Shown: positions 1-5,210 of the stretch, piece by piece | How the letters are laid out: the number at the start of each line of letters is the position of its first letter | Numbering within the stretch: position 1 is the stretch's first letter | Assembly: GCA_019309685.1 (NCBI GenBank) | Contig: JAFDFT010000131.1 | Span: forward strand, 1 to 6,717 | Length of the DNA stretch: 6,717 nucleotides | Reading direction: 5' to 3' | Origin: Deltaproteobacteria bacterium | GTDB taxonomy: Bacteria; Desulfobacterota; Desulfobacteria; Desulfobacterales; JAABPS01 | Translations under genes and position numbers: made by a program | Notes under the pieces: model-generated | What the model saw: the letters and a program-made list of their open reading frames with translations, nothing else | What the model was told of the DNA's origin: nothing | Databases searched by the model: none

Positions 1-859
1 CGTGAATGCCCGCCAGCACGATGATGTCGCCTGGGTCTGCCTCTTCGGCATCCATTAGCGCCGGCCCCTTGTACGTCTGCAAGCTGGCCACCTTAAGCGG
101 GCGCGGCAGATCATCGGCACCAATGCATACCAGGGCGTCCTTGATTCGTGCATGGCCGTCTGCTACTTTTCCTACGGCCAGGCGGCCCAGATAGTCCGAA
201 TAGCCCAGATCCGACACCAGCATTTGAAAGGGCGCTTCGGGCCTATGCGTCGGCGGGGGAATCTTATCCAGGATCATATCCATCAACGGATCCAGATTTT
301 TACCCTTTTTATCTGGTTTCGCCTGGGCGATACCTTCGCGGCCTATAGCGAACAGATAGGGAAAATCGAGCTGCTCTTCATTGGCATCCAGGTCGATGAA
401 CAGGTCGTAGACCTGGTCCAGTACTTGCTCGGCCCGGGCGTCTTTTCGGTCTATTTTGTTGATTATCACGATAATCTTAAGACCAGCGGCCAGTGTTTTT
501 TCCAGAACAAAACGAGTTTGGGGCAGCGGCCCTTCAGACGCATCCACCAGCAGCAGGGCACCGTTGGCCATGGAAAGCGCGCGCTCCACTTCCCCCCCAA
601 AATCGGCATGGCCCGGAGTGTCGATTATGTTTATTTTAACGCCCTTCCACTGAACCGAACAATTTTTAGCAGCAATGGTAATGCCCCGTTCACGTTCAAG
701 GTCCATATTGTCCATTAGCCGTTCATTGATTGCCTGACCGTCCCGGATCAGCCCGCTTTGACGAAACATGGCATCCACCAACGTGGTCTTGCCGTGATCG
801 ACATGGGCGATGATGGCTACGTTGCGAAGAGTATCGTTGCTTTCAAATTTTAATGTCAT
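1..859 (-). CDS. typA: TypA/BipA ribosome-associated GTPase, N-terminal part (cut by window edge)
   Basis: This is a translational GTPase of the EF-G/LepA superfamily that acts on the ribosome and is linked in studied bacteria to large-subunit assembly and to cold or stress adaptation. Reading from 859 towards 1 gives 286 uninterrupted codons, about half of the usual 600-615. The G domain is complete: P-loop AHVDHGKT (residues 18-25), switch I with ERERGITI (55-62), G3 DTPGH (80-84) followed by ADFGGEVERAL, and G4 NKID (134-137). A beta-barrel domain II follows, including SDYLGRLAVGKV and ending near GDIIVLAGIH. The combination of AKNCSV after switch I and DFGGEVERAL after G3 is typical of TypA and separates it from EF-G and LepA. 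The start at 857-859 has AAGGAG (870-875) 10 nt upstream. It is divergent from the gene at 1138. No defect is seen in the visible part. Confidence 0.97.
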   Translation of the reverse strand, partial: MTLKFESNDTLRNVAIIAHVDHGKTTLVDAMFRQSGLIRDGQAINERLMDNMDLERERGITIAAKNCSVQWKGVKINIIDTPGHADFGGEVERALSMANGALLLVDASEGPLPQTRFVLEKTLAAGLKIIVIINKIDRKDARAEQVLDQVYDLFIDLDANEEQLDFPYLFAIGREGIAQAKPDKKGKNLDPLMDMILDKIPPPTHRPEAPFQMLVSDLGYSDYLGRLAVGKVADGHARIKDALVCIGADDLPRPLKVASLQTYKGPALMDAEEADPGDIIVLAGIH

Positions 860-869
860 TAAGTTACAG

Positions 870-875
870 CTCCTT
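870..875 (-). promoter_or_regulatory. Ribosome binding site of typA
   Basis: AAGGAG on the minus strand lies 10 nt before the ATG at 857-859 and fixes the start of the TypA frame. No convincing promoter for typA could be chosen in 876-1010. Confidence 0.75.
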
Positions 876-1013
876 AAAGTGAACCGCATTACTTATGCCA
901 TTTGCTATCAGTTGTCCATAACATTTTTCAGAAACCCGTTAGAATTTGGTAAATGGGGTACCTGGAGCATACTTCAGTATTTCACTGAGCCTGTCCAGCC
1001 GCAGTTAATTAAA

Positions 1014-1036
1014 AAGAATAATCATGCTTTATTCTT
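1014..1036. repeat. Perfect 8-bp inverted repeat overlapping the -35 region of the next gene
   Basis: AAGAATAA (1014-1021) and TTATTCTT (1029-1036) are exact inverted copies around a 7-nt spacer. The right arm runs into the predicted -35 hexamer TTGATT (1035-1040). That position would suit an operator, but the arms are AT-rich and could arise by chance. Confidence 0.35.
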
Positions 1037-1064
1037 GATTTCTCGACAGTTGATTTATTATAAT
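1035..1064 (+). promoter_or_regulatory. Predicted sigma-70-type promoter for the gene at 1138
   Basis: TTGATT (1035-1040), an 18-nt spacer and a consensus TATAAT (1059-1064) give a good match to a housekeeping promoter. Transcription would begin near 1071, leaving a leader of about 65 nt before the ATG at 1138. Confidence 0.6.
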
Positions 1065-1137
1065 TCCTAAAATCAATCCCATTTTTTTATACGTGACATA
1101 TTTCTCTCACCTTTGATTCTTTATCTAGGAAACGTAA

Positions 1138-1611
1138 ATGAACATATTCAGCCAAATAACAAAACATTTCTGGATGTTGTGCATTGTTGTTATGTCAGTC
1201 AATGCCCTTGTCTTTAAAATGCGATCCAGAAAATACATTCAGGAAAATCCTGATTTAGAAGAAGGATATTCCACGCTCACTCGGGGGTTTTTAATTTGGG
1301 GCAATATACCCTGGCTGGTCATGGGCATAGGCGTTACATTCGGCGATATTGATTCTATTTATTATTATTTCCGACCCCAGGATGGAAACCCATATGTTCA
1401 GGCCTTTTTTGTATCTGTGTTTCTTATCTGGTTATTGGGAACGTACTGGCTCTTATTTCGGGATGGCGCGGAAATGCTGATAAAGCACCCGGGATTTTTC
1501 AGAACCAGGCTGGAAAGTCCATGGATGATTAAAGTCTATTGGACATTGTGTTTGGTGGGTGGGATTGTTGGGGTAGTGATGATGTATAGGCAGGATGTGC
1601 AAGTTCCTTAA
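1138..1611 (+). CDS. Uncharacterised four-helix inner-membrane protein
   Basis: I do not recognise this 157-residue protein. Four hydrophobic segments are visible: residues 11-27, 50-68, 87-107 and 130-150. Between the first and second is a charged stretch (KMRSRKYIQENPDLEEGY, 27-44). Between the second and third is a short aromatic and acidic loop (GDIDSIYYYFRPQDGNP, 69-85). A loop with GAEMLIKHPGFF (110-121) precedes the last helix. There is no cleavable signal peptide and no catalytic motif. Trp, Tyr and Phe are abundant, as expected for an integral membrane protein. The ATG is supported by AGGA (1127-1130) 7 nt upstream and by a promoter at 1035-1064. The gene is divergent from typA and convergent with the metallo-hydrolase gene, so it is probably transcribed alone. 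Coding status is secure; function is unknown. Confidence 0.85.
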   Translation: MNIFSQITKHFWMLCIVVMSVNALVFKMRSRKYIQENPDLEEGYSTLTRGFLIWGNIPWLVMGIGVTFGDIDSIYYYFRPQDGNPYVQAFFVSVFLIWLLGTYWLLFRDGAEMLIKHPGFFRTRLESPWMIKVYWTLCLVGGIVGVVMMYRQDVQVP

Positions 1612-1659
1612 AAAATTTGCGGCTAGAGGCACGGGTGAGGGGAAGATGAGATTTGAAGC

Positions 1660-1705
1660 AAAGGATTCGGTGATTCTAGGGGCCGAGGGTTCAAGTGACG
1701 GATTT
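1660..1705 (+). repeat. 46-bp intergenic repeat W, copy 1
   Basis: This G-rich 46-nt segment (GATTC, AGGGG, TCAAGTGA and GGATTT are its fixed parts) matches 2926-2971 at 37 of 46 positions without gaps. It lies in the tail-to-tail gap between the genes ending at 1611 and 1880. It is the first block of a composite that recurs upstream of the metallo-hydrolase gene. Confidence 0.75.
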
Positions 1706-1744
1706 GGGGGGGAAGTTGTTCATCGGAAAATCATTTTTCCCAAT

Positions 1745-1778
1745 GAACATCACTCTAAGCTTCTTCGAAGCTTAAGGA
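1745..1778. repeat. Hairpin repeat with AAGCTTC/GAAGCTT stem, copy 1
   Basis: AAGCTTC (1757-1763) and GAAGCTT (1767-1773) form a perfect 7-bp stem with a 3-nt loop. The surrounding 34 nt match 3182-3215 at 29 positions. No T-tract follows directly on either strand, so it is not a classical intrinsic terminator, although it lies between two convergent genes. Confidence 0.75.
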
Positions 1779-1787
1779 GAAACATTA

Positions 1788-1814
1788 GCATTTATCTGTT
1801 TTTATCTGTGTCCC
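1788..1814 (-). repeat. 10-bp-period intergenic repeat, copy A
   Basis: On the minus strand this reads GGGA, then CACAGATAAA and AACAGATAAA, two units exactly 10 nt apart, then a degenerate third. It belongs with the copies at 3043-3076, 3228-3260, 5002-5040 and 6632-6644. Confidence 0.65.
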
Positions 1815-1832
1815 ATATATGTAGTTAACAGT

Positions 1833-1863
1833 ACCTGGATCCTGAATCAAGTTCAGGATGACA
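1833..1863. repeat. Hairpin repeat ATCCTGAA/TTCAGGAT
   Basis: ATCCTGAA (1839-1846) and TTCAGGAT (1852-1859) are perfect 8-bp arms around a 5-nt loop. The 31-nt block matches 3280-3310 at 25 positions. It begins 17 bp beyond the metallo-hydrolase stop codon and could form a transcript-end stem-loop, but no T-run follows on either strand. Confidence 0.7.
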
Positions 1864-1879
1864 GCGGCAAATGTTCAGA

Positions 1880-2833
1880 TTAACGATTGGCCGCATAGAA
1901 AGCCCGCAGTTCACCGACACCCTTAAAATTGGTCATTGCATCCACGGGAGTGTCCCAACTCTCTCCGCGGAATTCCCGATACGCGCGCTCCACATTGAAA
2001 AACAACCGCTCAGGTTCGGTCCAGTCGGCATATGGGCCGAGGTCTATTTTTTTGCACGCATCCATTGAAGATAAGCCCGCGTCGAAATGTGTTTTGGATT
2101 CCTGCCGCACATACTGCAGGTAGGCTTTGAACTCCCGGGCACCTTCAATGCCGCATAACGGTCCATGTCCCGGCACGATGACATCCGGTGCGAACTCTAT
2201 GATGAGGTCCATCGCGGCAAACCATTTCTCGTAGCTGCCTTGCCAGCCGACGGGCGTGCATAGACTAAATACCACATCACCTGCAAACACAACGCCTCTT
2301 TCCGGCAAATAAACGATCACATCCCCCGGTGTATGGGCTGGTCCTACCATAATAAGACGGGCACCTATACCATCGAGATTCAGGGTGAGTTCTTCGTCGA
2401 ATGTTCGCGATGGCTTTGTAAGTTCAATGCCTGTGAAATCCCAGCCAGCCAGATTCTTTGCAAACCCGGCCAAAACAGGATCGGGATTGTCGACCATGGA
2501 CTTGACCGCTTGAAGCATCTCAGGACTTTCACTGATTCCGAACGCGTCCGCACAGGCCTGGGAGGCGATGATTTCAGCACCTTCAAACAGTTGGTTGCCC
2601 CAGATATGATCCCCATTTTCATGGGTATTGACCACATATTTCACCGGTTCAGACCGAACACCGGCGTAGAGTTCGATCATCTTTCGCGTGTGCGGCAGGT
2701 CCCAAAACGTATCGACCGCAAGGCCGTCGCCGGAATTGATGAGACCAGCATTGCTTGTGCCTATCCCTTTATCCGGTTGAAGACAGGCGTGAACATCTTT
2801 CGCGATCTCTTTTAGTTGCATCTCCATGATCAT
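1880..2833 (-). CDS. Metallo-beta-lactamase-fold hydrolase (GloB-like) with HxNxDH motif
   Basis: This 317-residue cytosolic metallo-hydrolase belongs to the broad MBL superfamily (glyoxalase II/GloB-like, COG0491 type). The substrate cannot be read from the sequence. Strand NAGLINSGDGLAVDTF (28-43) opens the fold. The metal motif is HENGDH (71-76) where HxHxDH is usual, so Asn73 replaces the second His. Further ligands are His167 (AHTPGD), Asp186 (AGDVVF) and His223 (PGHGP). Residues 226-317 form a mostly helical extension after the core. There is no signal peptide. The start at 2831-2833 is fixed by AGGAGG (2843-2848) 9 nt upstream; the ATG immediately after that AGGAGG is too close and runs into a stop. 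A promoter lies at 2874-2902. Other MBL proteins with an Asn at this position exist, to my knowledge, so activity is plausible. Family is certain; reaction unknown. Confidence 0.93.
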   Translation of the reverse strand: MIMEMQLKEIAKDVHACLQPDKGIGTSNAGLINSGDGLAVDTFWDLPHTRKMIELYAGVRSEPVKYVVNTHENGDHIWGNQLFEGAEIIASQACADAFGISESPEMLQAVKSMVDNPDPVLAGFAKNLAGWDFTGIELTKPSRTFDEELTLNLDGIGARLIMVGPAHTPGDVIVYLPERGVVFAGDVVFSLCTPVGWQGSYEKWFAAMDLIIEFAPDVIVPGHGPLCGIEGAREFKAYLQYVRQESKTHFDAGLSSMDACKKIDLGPYADWTEPERLFFNVERAYREFRGESWDTPVDAMTNFKGVGELRAFYAANR

Positions 2834-2842
2834 GCCAGCATA

Positions 2843-2848
2843 CCTCCT
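2843..2848 (-). promoter_or_regulatory. Strong ribosome binding site of the metallo-hydrolase gene
   Basis: A consensus AGGAGG sits 9 nt before the ATG at 2831-2833 and selects it over the in-frame ATGs two and four codons later. Confidence 0.8.
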
Positions 2849-2873
2849 AAATTGTTAATCTTTTTAAGCAAAA

Positions 2874-2902
2874 AACATAGGTAAATTAGAATATTGAGTC
2901 AA
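2874..2902 (-). promoter_or_regulatory. Predicted sigma-70-type promoter of the metallo-hydrolase gene
   Basis: On the minus strand, TTGACT (2897-2902), a 17-nt spacer and TATGTT (2874-2879) fit a housekeeping promoter. Transcription would start near 2867, about 34 nt before the start codon. Confidence 0.6.
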
Positions 2903-2925
2903 GAGAAATGGCTGAATAACGTAGT

Positions 2926-2971
2926 AAAGGGTTCGTGGATTCAAGGGGCTAGGGGGTCAAGTGAAGGATTT
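2926..2971 (+). repeat. 46-bp intergenic repeat W, copy 2
   Basis: This is the partner of 1660-1705 (37 of 46 identical, no gaps, same orientation). It begins 24 bp beyond the predicted -35 box of the metallo-hydrolase gene and opens the second copy of the composite repeat. Confidence 0.75.
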
Positions 2972-3042
2972 TAAGCTAACTTTATTTTTAAAAATCGGGC
3001 TCGGAGGATAACAAGAAGCGGGGAAACGGAGAGACGGAGAAT

Positions 3043-3076
3043 GGGACACGGATTTACGCAGATTAACACGGATATT
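3043..3076 (+). repeat. 10-bp-period intergenic repeat, copy B
   Basis: GGGA is followed by CACGGATTTA (3047-3056), CGCAGATTAA (3057-3066) and CACGGATATT (3067-3076): three units at an exact 10-nt step. The purine-rich stretch just before it (GAAACGGAGA, GACGGAGA) resembles the one before copy D at 5002, so the two may share a longer element. Confidence 0.75.
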
Positions 3077-3108
3077 TTAATTCGTGAGAGATAAAATGGC
3101 GGTTTAAC

Positions 3109-3136
3109 CGCGGAGGTCACATAGGGGCGCAGAGGG
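3109..3136 (+). repeat. CGCRGAGG-type short tandem repeat
   Basis: CGCGGAGGT (3109-3117), a degenerate CACATAGGGG (3118-3127) and CGCAGAGGG (3128-3136) make three units of 9-10 nt. A lone relative (AACGCAGAAGAC) occurs just after the alpha/beta hydrolase stop codon, near 4956-4967. Confidence 0.5.
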
Positions 3137-3181
3137 CATATTGAGAGAGAGATTTGTATATTGAAAAATGGATTTTTCAAC

Positions 3182-3215
3182 AAACATCGCTCCAAGCTTC
3201 TGCGAAGCTTAAAGA
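3182..3215. repeat. Hairpin repeat with AAGCTTC/GAAGCTT stem, copy 2
   Basis: AAGCTTC (3194-3200) and GAAGCTT (3204-3210) flank a 3-nt loop. The 34-nt block matches 1745-1778 at 29 positions. The stem is conserved in both copies; the loop has one change (TTC versus TGC). Confidence 0.75.
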
Positions 3216-3227
3216 ACATTTTTTGTA

Positions 3228-3260
3228 TTTAACTGTGTTTATCTGTGAAAATCCGTGTCC
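3228..3260 (-). repeat. 10-bp-period intergenic repeat, copy C
   Basis: On the minus strand GGA leads into CACGGATTTT (3248-3257), CACAGATAAA (3238-3247) and CACAGTTAAA (3228-3237). The step is exactly 10 nt. Orientation is opposite to copy B, 150 bp away, and the same as copy A in the other half of the composite repeat. Confidence 0.75.
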
Positions 3261-3279
3261 TAATAGTGGATTATTAAAT

Positions 3280-3310
3280 GCCAGGATCCTTAATCAGGTC
3301 CAGGATCACA
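3280..3310. repeat. Decayed GGATCC hairpin repeat
   Basis: Matches 1833-1863 at 25 of 31 positions, but substitutions have broken most of the stem; only GATCC/GGATC can still pair. It closes the second copy of the composite repeat. Confidence 0.55.
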
Positions 3311-3339
3311 CTGTTTTTTATGGATAAATGATATAAAAT

Positions 3340-3368
3340 TTGATTATTTTTATGATTTTCTTTATATT
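3340..3368 (+). promoter_or_regulatory. Possible promoter for the small membrane protein gene
   Basis: TTGATT (3340-3345), a 17-nt spacer and TATATT (3363-3368) resemble a sigma-70 promoter about 100 nt before the start codon at 3475. The region is very AT-rich, so a chance match is possible. Confidence 0.4.
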
Positions 3369-3474
3369 GTTTTATATACTTCACCGGTTAAAAATCATTC
3401 GTACCGGGATCATCCTCAAAAGAGCTAATGATACGTAGAGGGTTCAATGACTTTATTGATATAGGGGTCCTGCC

Positions 3475-3714
3475 ATGGAAAATCGATATGTTTTAGATAT
3501 TTTTACTCACGGTATCATCATCTTAGTTGCTGGATCGATTTTTGGCTTCTATCTTCTTTACAAAGCATTTAAGGATGATGAATACTTTTTTACCGGCAAT
3601 ATTGTCCTTCCTAAATGGTTTTTAATTGTCTTTGGAACCTTGCTGCAAATTCCTTTACTTATATATTTAACTGTCTGGATATTTGGCGGAGTGTTAAAAT
3701 TCCAAGTTATGTAA
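3475..3714 (+). CDS. Small two-helix membrane protein, function unknown
   Basis: I do not recognise this 79-residue protein. It has two hydrophobic segments, about residues 12-29 (GIIILVAGSIFGFYLLY) and 48-72. They are joined by a charged, aromatic loop (KAFKDDEYFFTGNIVLPK, 30-47). It has no cysteine motif and no signal-peptidase site. AGGGG (3463-3467) lies 7 nt before the ATG, and a possible promoter is at 3340-3368. The gene is flanked on both sides by repeat-bearing gaps and reads in the same direction as the hydrolase gene that starts 186 bp later. It carries no toxin-like feature such as a poly-basic tail. The base composition is AT-rich, like the surrounding gaps, which lowers confidence slightly, but two clean membrane spans argue for a real gene. 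Confidence 0.65.
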   Translation: MENRYVLDIFTHGIIILVAGSIFGFYLLYKAFKDDEYFFTGNIVLPKWFLIVFGTLLQIPLLIYLTVWIFGGVLKFQVM

Positions 3715-3800
3715 ATTGCCAGTTCCAAAAGTAGAACGTGGATTTTGACAGATTGTAATAGATTAGTGGGTTATGGGGAGCTAATGGAAAGGCAAACCTA

Positions 3801-3830
3801 CTCATGTGAATCATGAAGATCCTGTCATAA
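3801..3830 (+). repeat. 9-bp-period intergenic repeat, copy 1
   Basis: Units TCATGTGA (3802-3809), ATCATGAAG (3810-3818) and ATCCTGTCA (3819-3827), followed by TAA, are spaced 9 nt apart. The same three-unit arrangement, including the final change to ATCCTGTCATAA, is at 5181-5210. Confidence 0.7.
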
Positions 3831-3840
3831 GTAAATGTGG

Positions 3841-3864
3841 GTCCGTGTGTGTCTGTGGCTAAAT
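3841..3864 (-). repeat. Degenerate 10-bp-period repeat copy
   Basis: TCCGTGTGTG followed 10 nt later by TCTGTGGCTA reads as a decayed inverse copy of the CACGGAT family. It lies 10 bp after the 9-bp-period element, so the two families sit side by side here. Confidence 0.45.
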
Positions 3865-3887
3865 TATTTCTCATTAAAGGATATAAT

Positions 3888-3892
3888 GGAGG
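3888..3892 (+). promoter_or_regulatory. Ribosome binding site that decides the alpha/beta hydrolase start
   Basis: GGAGG lies 8 nt before the ATG at 3901. It places the start so that the lysine-rich N-terminus and the hydrophobic anchor begin the protein, rather than the repeat-derived extension from 3835. Confidence 0.7.
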
Positions 3893-3900
3893 TTCGAACA

Positions 3901-4941
3901 ATGAAAATAATTAAGAAGATTTTTATTGGTATTGTTACTATTATTTGTCTTTTTGCCCTTTACCTGCTCATCGTGGGGCTCATTCCCGGCTTTCCGGAAC
4001 CCAGGCAACCCCTGCTGCAGTCAAGCGGGGCCGTCACCTCAGAATCATCCGCTTCCAGAAAAGATGTAATCTTCAGCGTTAATGATACGGCCTTAAGCGC
4101 GTGGCTGTATATGCCTGAAAAACTGTCCGCACCTGTTCCGTGTATTGTGATGGGGCATGGGTTTGGTGGTACCAAGGATATGGGACTGGAGACTTACGCG
4201 ATCCGGTTTCAAAAAGCCGGATATGCTGTACTGGCCTTTGATTACCGGCATCTAGGCAAAAGCGAAGGGGAACCACGACAGCTCGTATGGATCCCGTATC
4301 AGCTCGAAGATTACGCGGCGGCCATCAAATACGCGCGGGGGCTCAAACAAATCGACCCCTCAAAAATCGCGTTGTGGGGCACATCCATGAGCGGCGGGCA
4401 TGTTATTGTAGCTGCGGCCAAAGATAACAAGGTTGCATGCGTATCCGCTCAATGTCCGGGTTTGGACGGTCGAGCTTCGGGCGAAATGATTTTAGAAAAA
4501 ATAGGCTTTGGGTTCGCACTAAAAATGATGGTGCATGGTCAACGGGACTTGGTAAGATCCTGGTTTGGCCTTTCACCGCACAAAATACCCATTGTCGGAA
4601 AACCCGGCAGTATTGCCTGTCTGACAACACCTGGTGCTTTTAACGGATATTCAAAACTTACTCCAAGCAGCTTCATCAACGAAGTCTGCGCACGGATTAT
4701 CATCCGGGGAGACAAATACAGACCCGTCACGTATGCTAAAGATATTACATGTCCTGTCCTGCTTCTGGTCTGTGAGAAAGATAATATAGCTCCCGCGAGT
4801 GCGGCTCGAGAAACGGAGAAACTGCTTGGGAAATACGCGGAAGCCATATACTACCCGATCGGCCATTTTGATATTTATACGGGAGAGTACCTCGAAAAAA
4901 GCCTTAATGCTCAACTTGCGTTTTTTAAGAAGTACCTTTAA
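3901..4941 (+). CDS. Membrane-anchored alpha/beta hydrolase
   Basis: This 346-residue serine hydrolase has the alpha/beta fold (dienelactone hydrolase/FrsA-like, COG1073 type); the substrate is unknown. A single N-terminal hydrophobic helix (residues 7-28) after KIIKK suggests an anchor with the domain outside the cytoplasm. The oxyanion segment is GHGFGG (85-90). The nucleophile elbow is WGTSMSGGH (159-167) with Ser162, so the usual GxSxG reads GxSxS, a variant I know from related hydrolases. Asp294 (CEKDNIAP) and His322 (IGHFDIY) complete the triad. Residues 190-280 form a long cap-like insert. The start at 3901 is chosen because GGAGG (3888-3892) lies 8 nt upstream. The frame is open back to 3835, but that part runs through repeat DNA. 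An ATG at 3886 with AAAGG before it is a weaker alternative. Family is secure. Confidence 0.92.
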   Translation: MKIIKKIFIGIVTIICLFALYLLIVGLIPGFPEPRQPLLQSSGAVTSESSASRKDVIFSVNDTALSAWLYMPEKLSAPVPCIVMGHGFGGTKDMGLETYAIRFQKAGYAVLAFDYRHLGKSEGEPRQLVWIPYQLEDYAAAIKYARGLKQIDPSKIALWGTSMSGGHVIVAAAKDNKVACVSAQCPGLDGRASGEMILEKIGFGFALKMMVHGQRDLVRSWFGLSPHKIPIVGKPGSIACLTTPGAFNGYSKLTPSSFINEVCARIIIRGDKYRPVTYAKDITCPVLLLVCEKDNIAPASAARETEKLLGKYAEAIYYPIGHFDIYTGEYLEKSLNAQLAFFKKYL

Positions 4942-5001
4942 AAAAGAAGAGTTAAACGCAGAAGACAAAAAAAGAAACGGAGATTGGGAGACTTGGTGAA
5001 A

Positions 5002-5040
5002 GGGGGGCACGGATCTTCACGGATTATCACGGATTTTTTA
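5002..5040 (+). repeat. 10-bp-period intergenic repeat, copy D (best conserved)
   Basis: A G-run (5002-5007) leads into CACGGATCTT (5008-5017), CACGGATTAT (5018-5027) and CACGGATTTT (5028-5037). All three units keep CACGGAT and the 10-nt step is exact. Confidence 0.8.
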
Positions 5041-5116
5041 AAGCTTAAATGTTATATTGGGCATGATTAATCCTTCGACTTTGCTCAGGATAAACAGTAT
5101 TTACTCGATATATTAT

Positions 5117-5145
5117 TTTCTCTGTTTCCGGATGAAACAGAGAAA
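5117..5145. repeat. Perfect 12-bp stem-loop
   Basis: TTTCTCTGTTTC (5117-5128) pairs perfectly with GAAACAGAGAAA (5134-5145) around a 5-nt loop. No T-run follows on either strand, so it looks more like a repetitive palindromic element than an intrinsic terminator, though it lies between two genes of the same direction. Confidence 0.8.
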
Positions 5146-5153
5146 GAACAATT

Positions 5154-5166
5154 CCGCTTTCAGCGG
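5154..5166. repeat. Second small stem-loop CCGCT/AGCGG
   Basis: CCGCT (5154-5158) and AGCGG (5162-5166) flank a 3-nt loop, 8 bp after the 12-bp stem-loop. The two may form one double-hairpin unit. Confidence 0.55.
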
Positions 5167-5180
5167 CAAAATTACATAAA

Positions 5181-5210
5181 ATCATGTTTATCATGTAGAT
5201 CCTGTCATAA
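5181..5210 (+). repeat. 9-bp-period intergenic repeat, copy 2
   Basis: ATCATGTTT (5181-5189), ATCATGTAG (5190-5198) and ATCCTGTCA (5199-5207), then TAA: three 9-nt units matching 3801-3830. It ends 40 bp before the phosphatase start codon. Confidence 0.75.

Larger units (their letters stand above)
2972..3474. other. Gene-free, repeat-filled stretch
   Basis: Together with 2834-2971 this is the longest non-coding gap in the window (641 bp). It holds a purine-rich GAAACGGAGA-type segment (about 3019-3041), 10-bp-period repeats in both orientations, a CGCRGAGG-type repeat (3109-3136), a hairpin repeat (3182-3215), a decayed GGATCC hairpin (3280-3310) and an AT-rich promoter region (3340-3368). 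The only reading frame of any length, on the minus strand at 2971-3219, runs through these repeats and is not credible as a gene. Confidence 0.8.

Noticed and set aside
152..718. 188-codon forward reading frame
   Set aside because: It is the antisense shadow of TypA, whose GTPase motifs are on the minus strand.
810..1070. 86-codon forward reading frame across the typA start
   Set aside because: It is antisense to the TypA P-loop and runs into the promoter region of the next gene.
1595..1828. 77-codon forward reading frame after the four-helix protein
   Set aside because: It overlaps the end of that gene and is otherwise made of repeat W, the AAGCTTC hairpin and a periodic repeat; no ribosome binding site.
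1757..1859. Intrinsic terminators between the convergent genes
   Set aside because: Both stem-loops lack a following T-run on either strand, and both recur as repeats elsewhere in the window.
2333..2815. 160-codon forward reading frame
   Set aside because: It is antisense to the metallo-hydrolase, which has all its metal motifs on the minus strand.
2971..3219. 82-codon minus-strand reading frame
   Set aside because: Its sequence is translation of the periodic and hairpin repeats, and it has no ribosome binding site or domain.
3745..3773. Consensus TTGACA as a promoter for the alpha/beta hydrolase
   Set aside because: No acceptable -10 hexamer lies 16-18 nt downstream; the nearest candidate, TTATGG, is 20 nt away.
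3835..3900. N-terminal extension of the alpha/beta hydrolase from an upstream ATG
   Set aside because: It runs through a degenerate repeat (3841-3864), and the ATG at 3901 has a better placed GGAGG and starts a typical membrane anchor.
4651..5010. 119-codon minus-strand reading frame
   Set aside because: It is antisense to the alpha/beta hydrolase C-terminus and has no recognisable content.
1660..5210. CRISPR array
   Set aside because: The repeats are short, degenerate, in both orientations, and lack uniform spacers.
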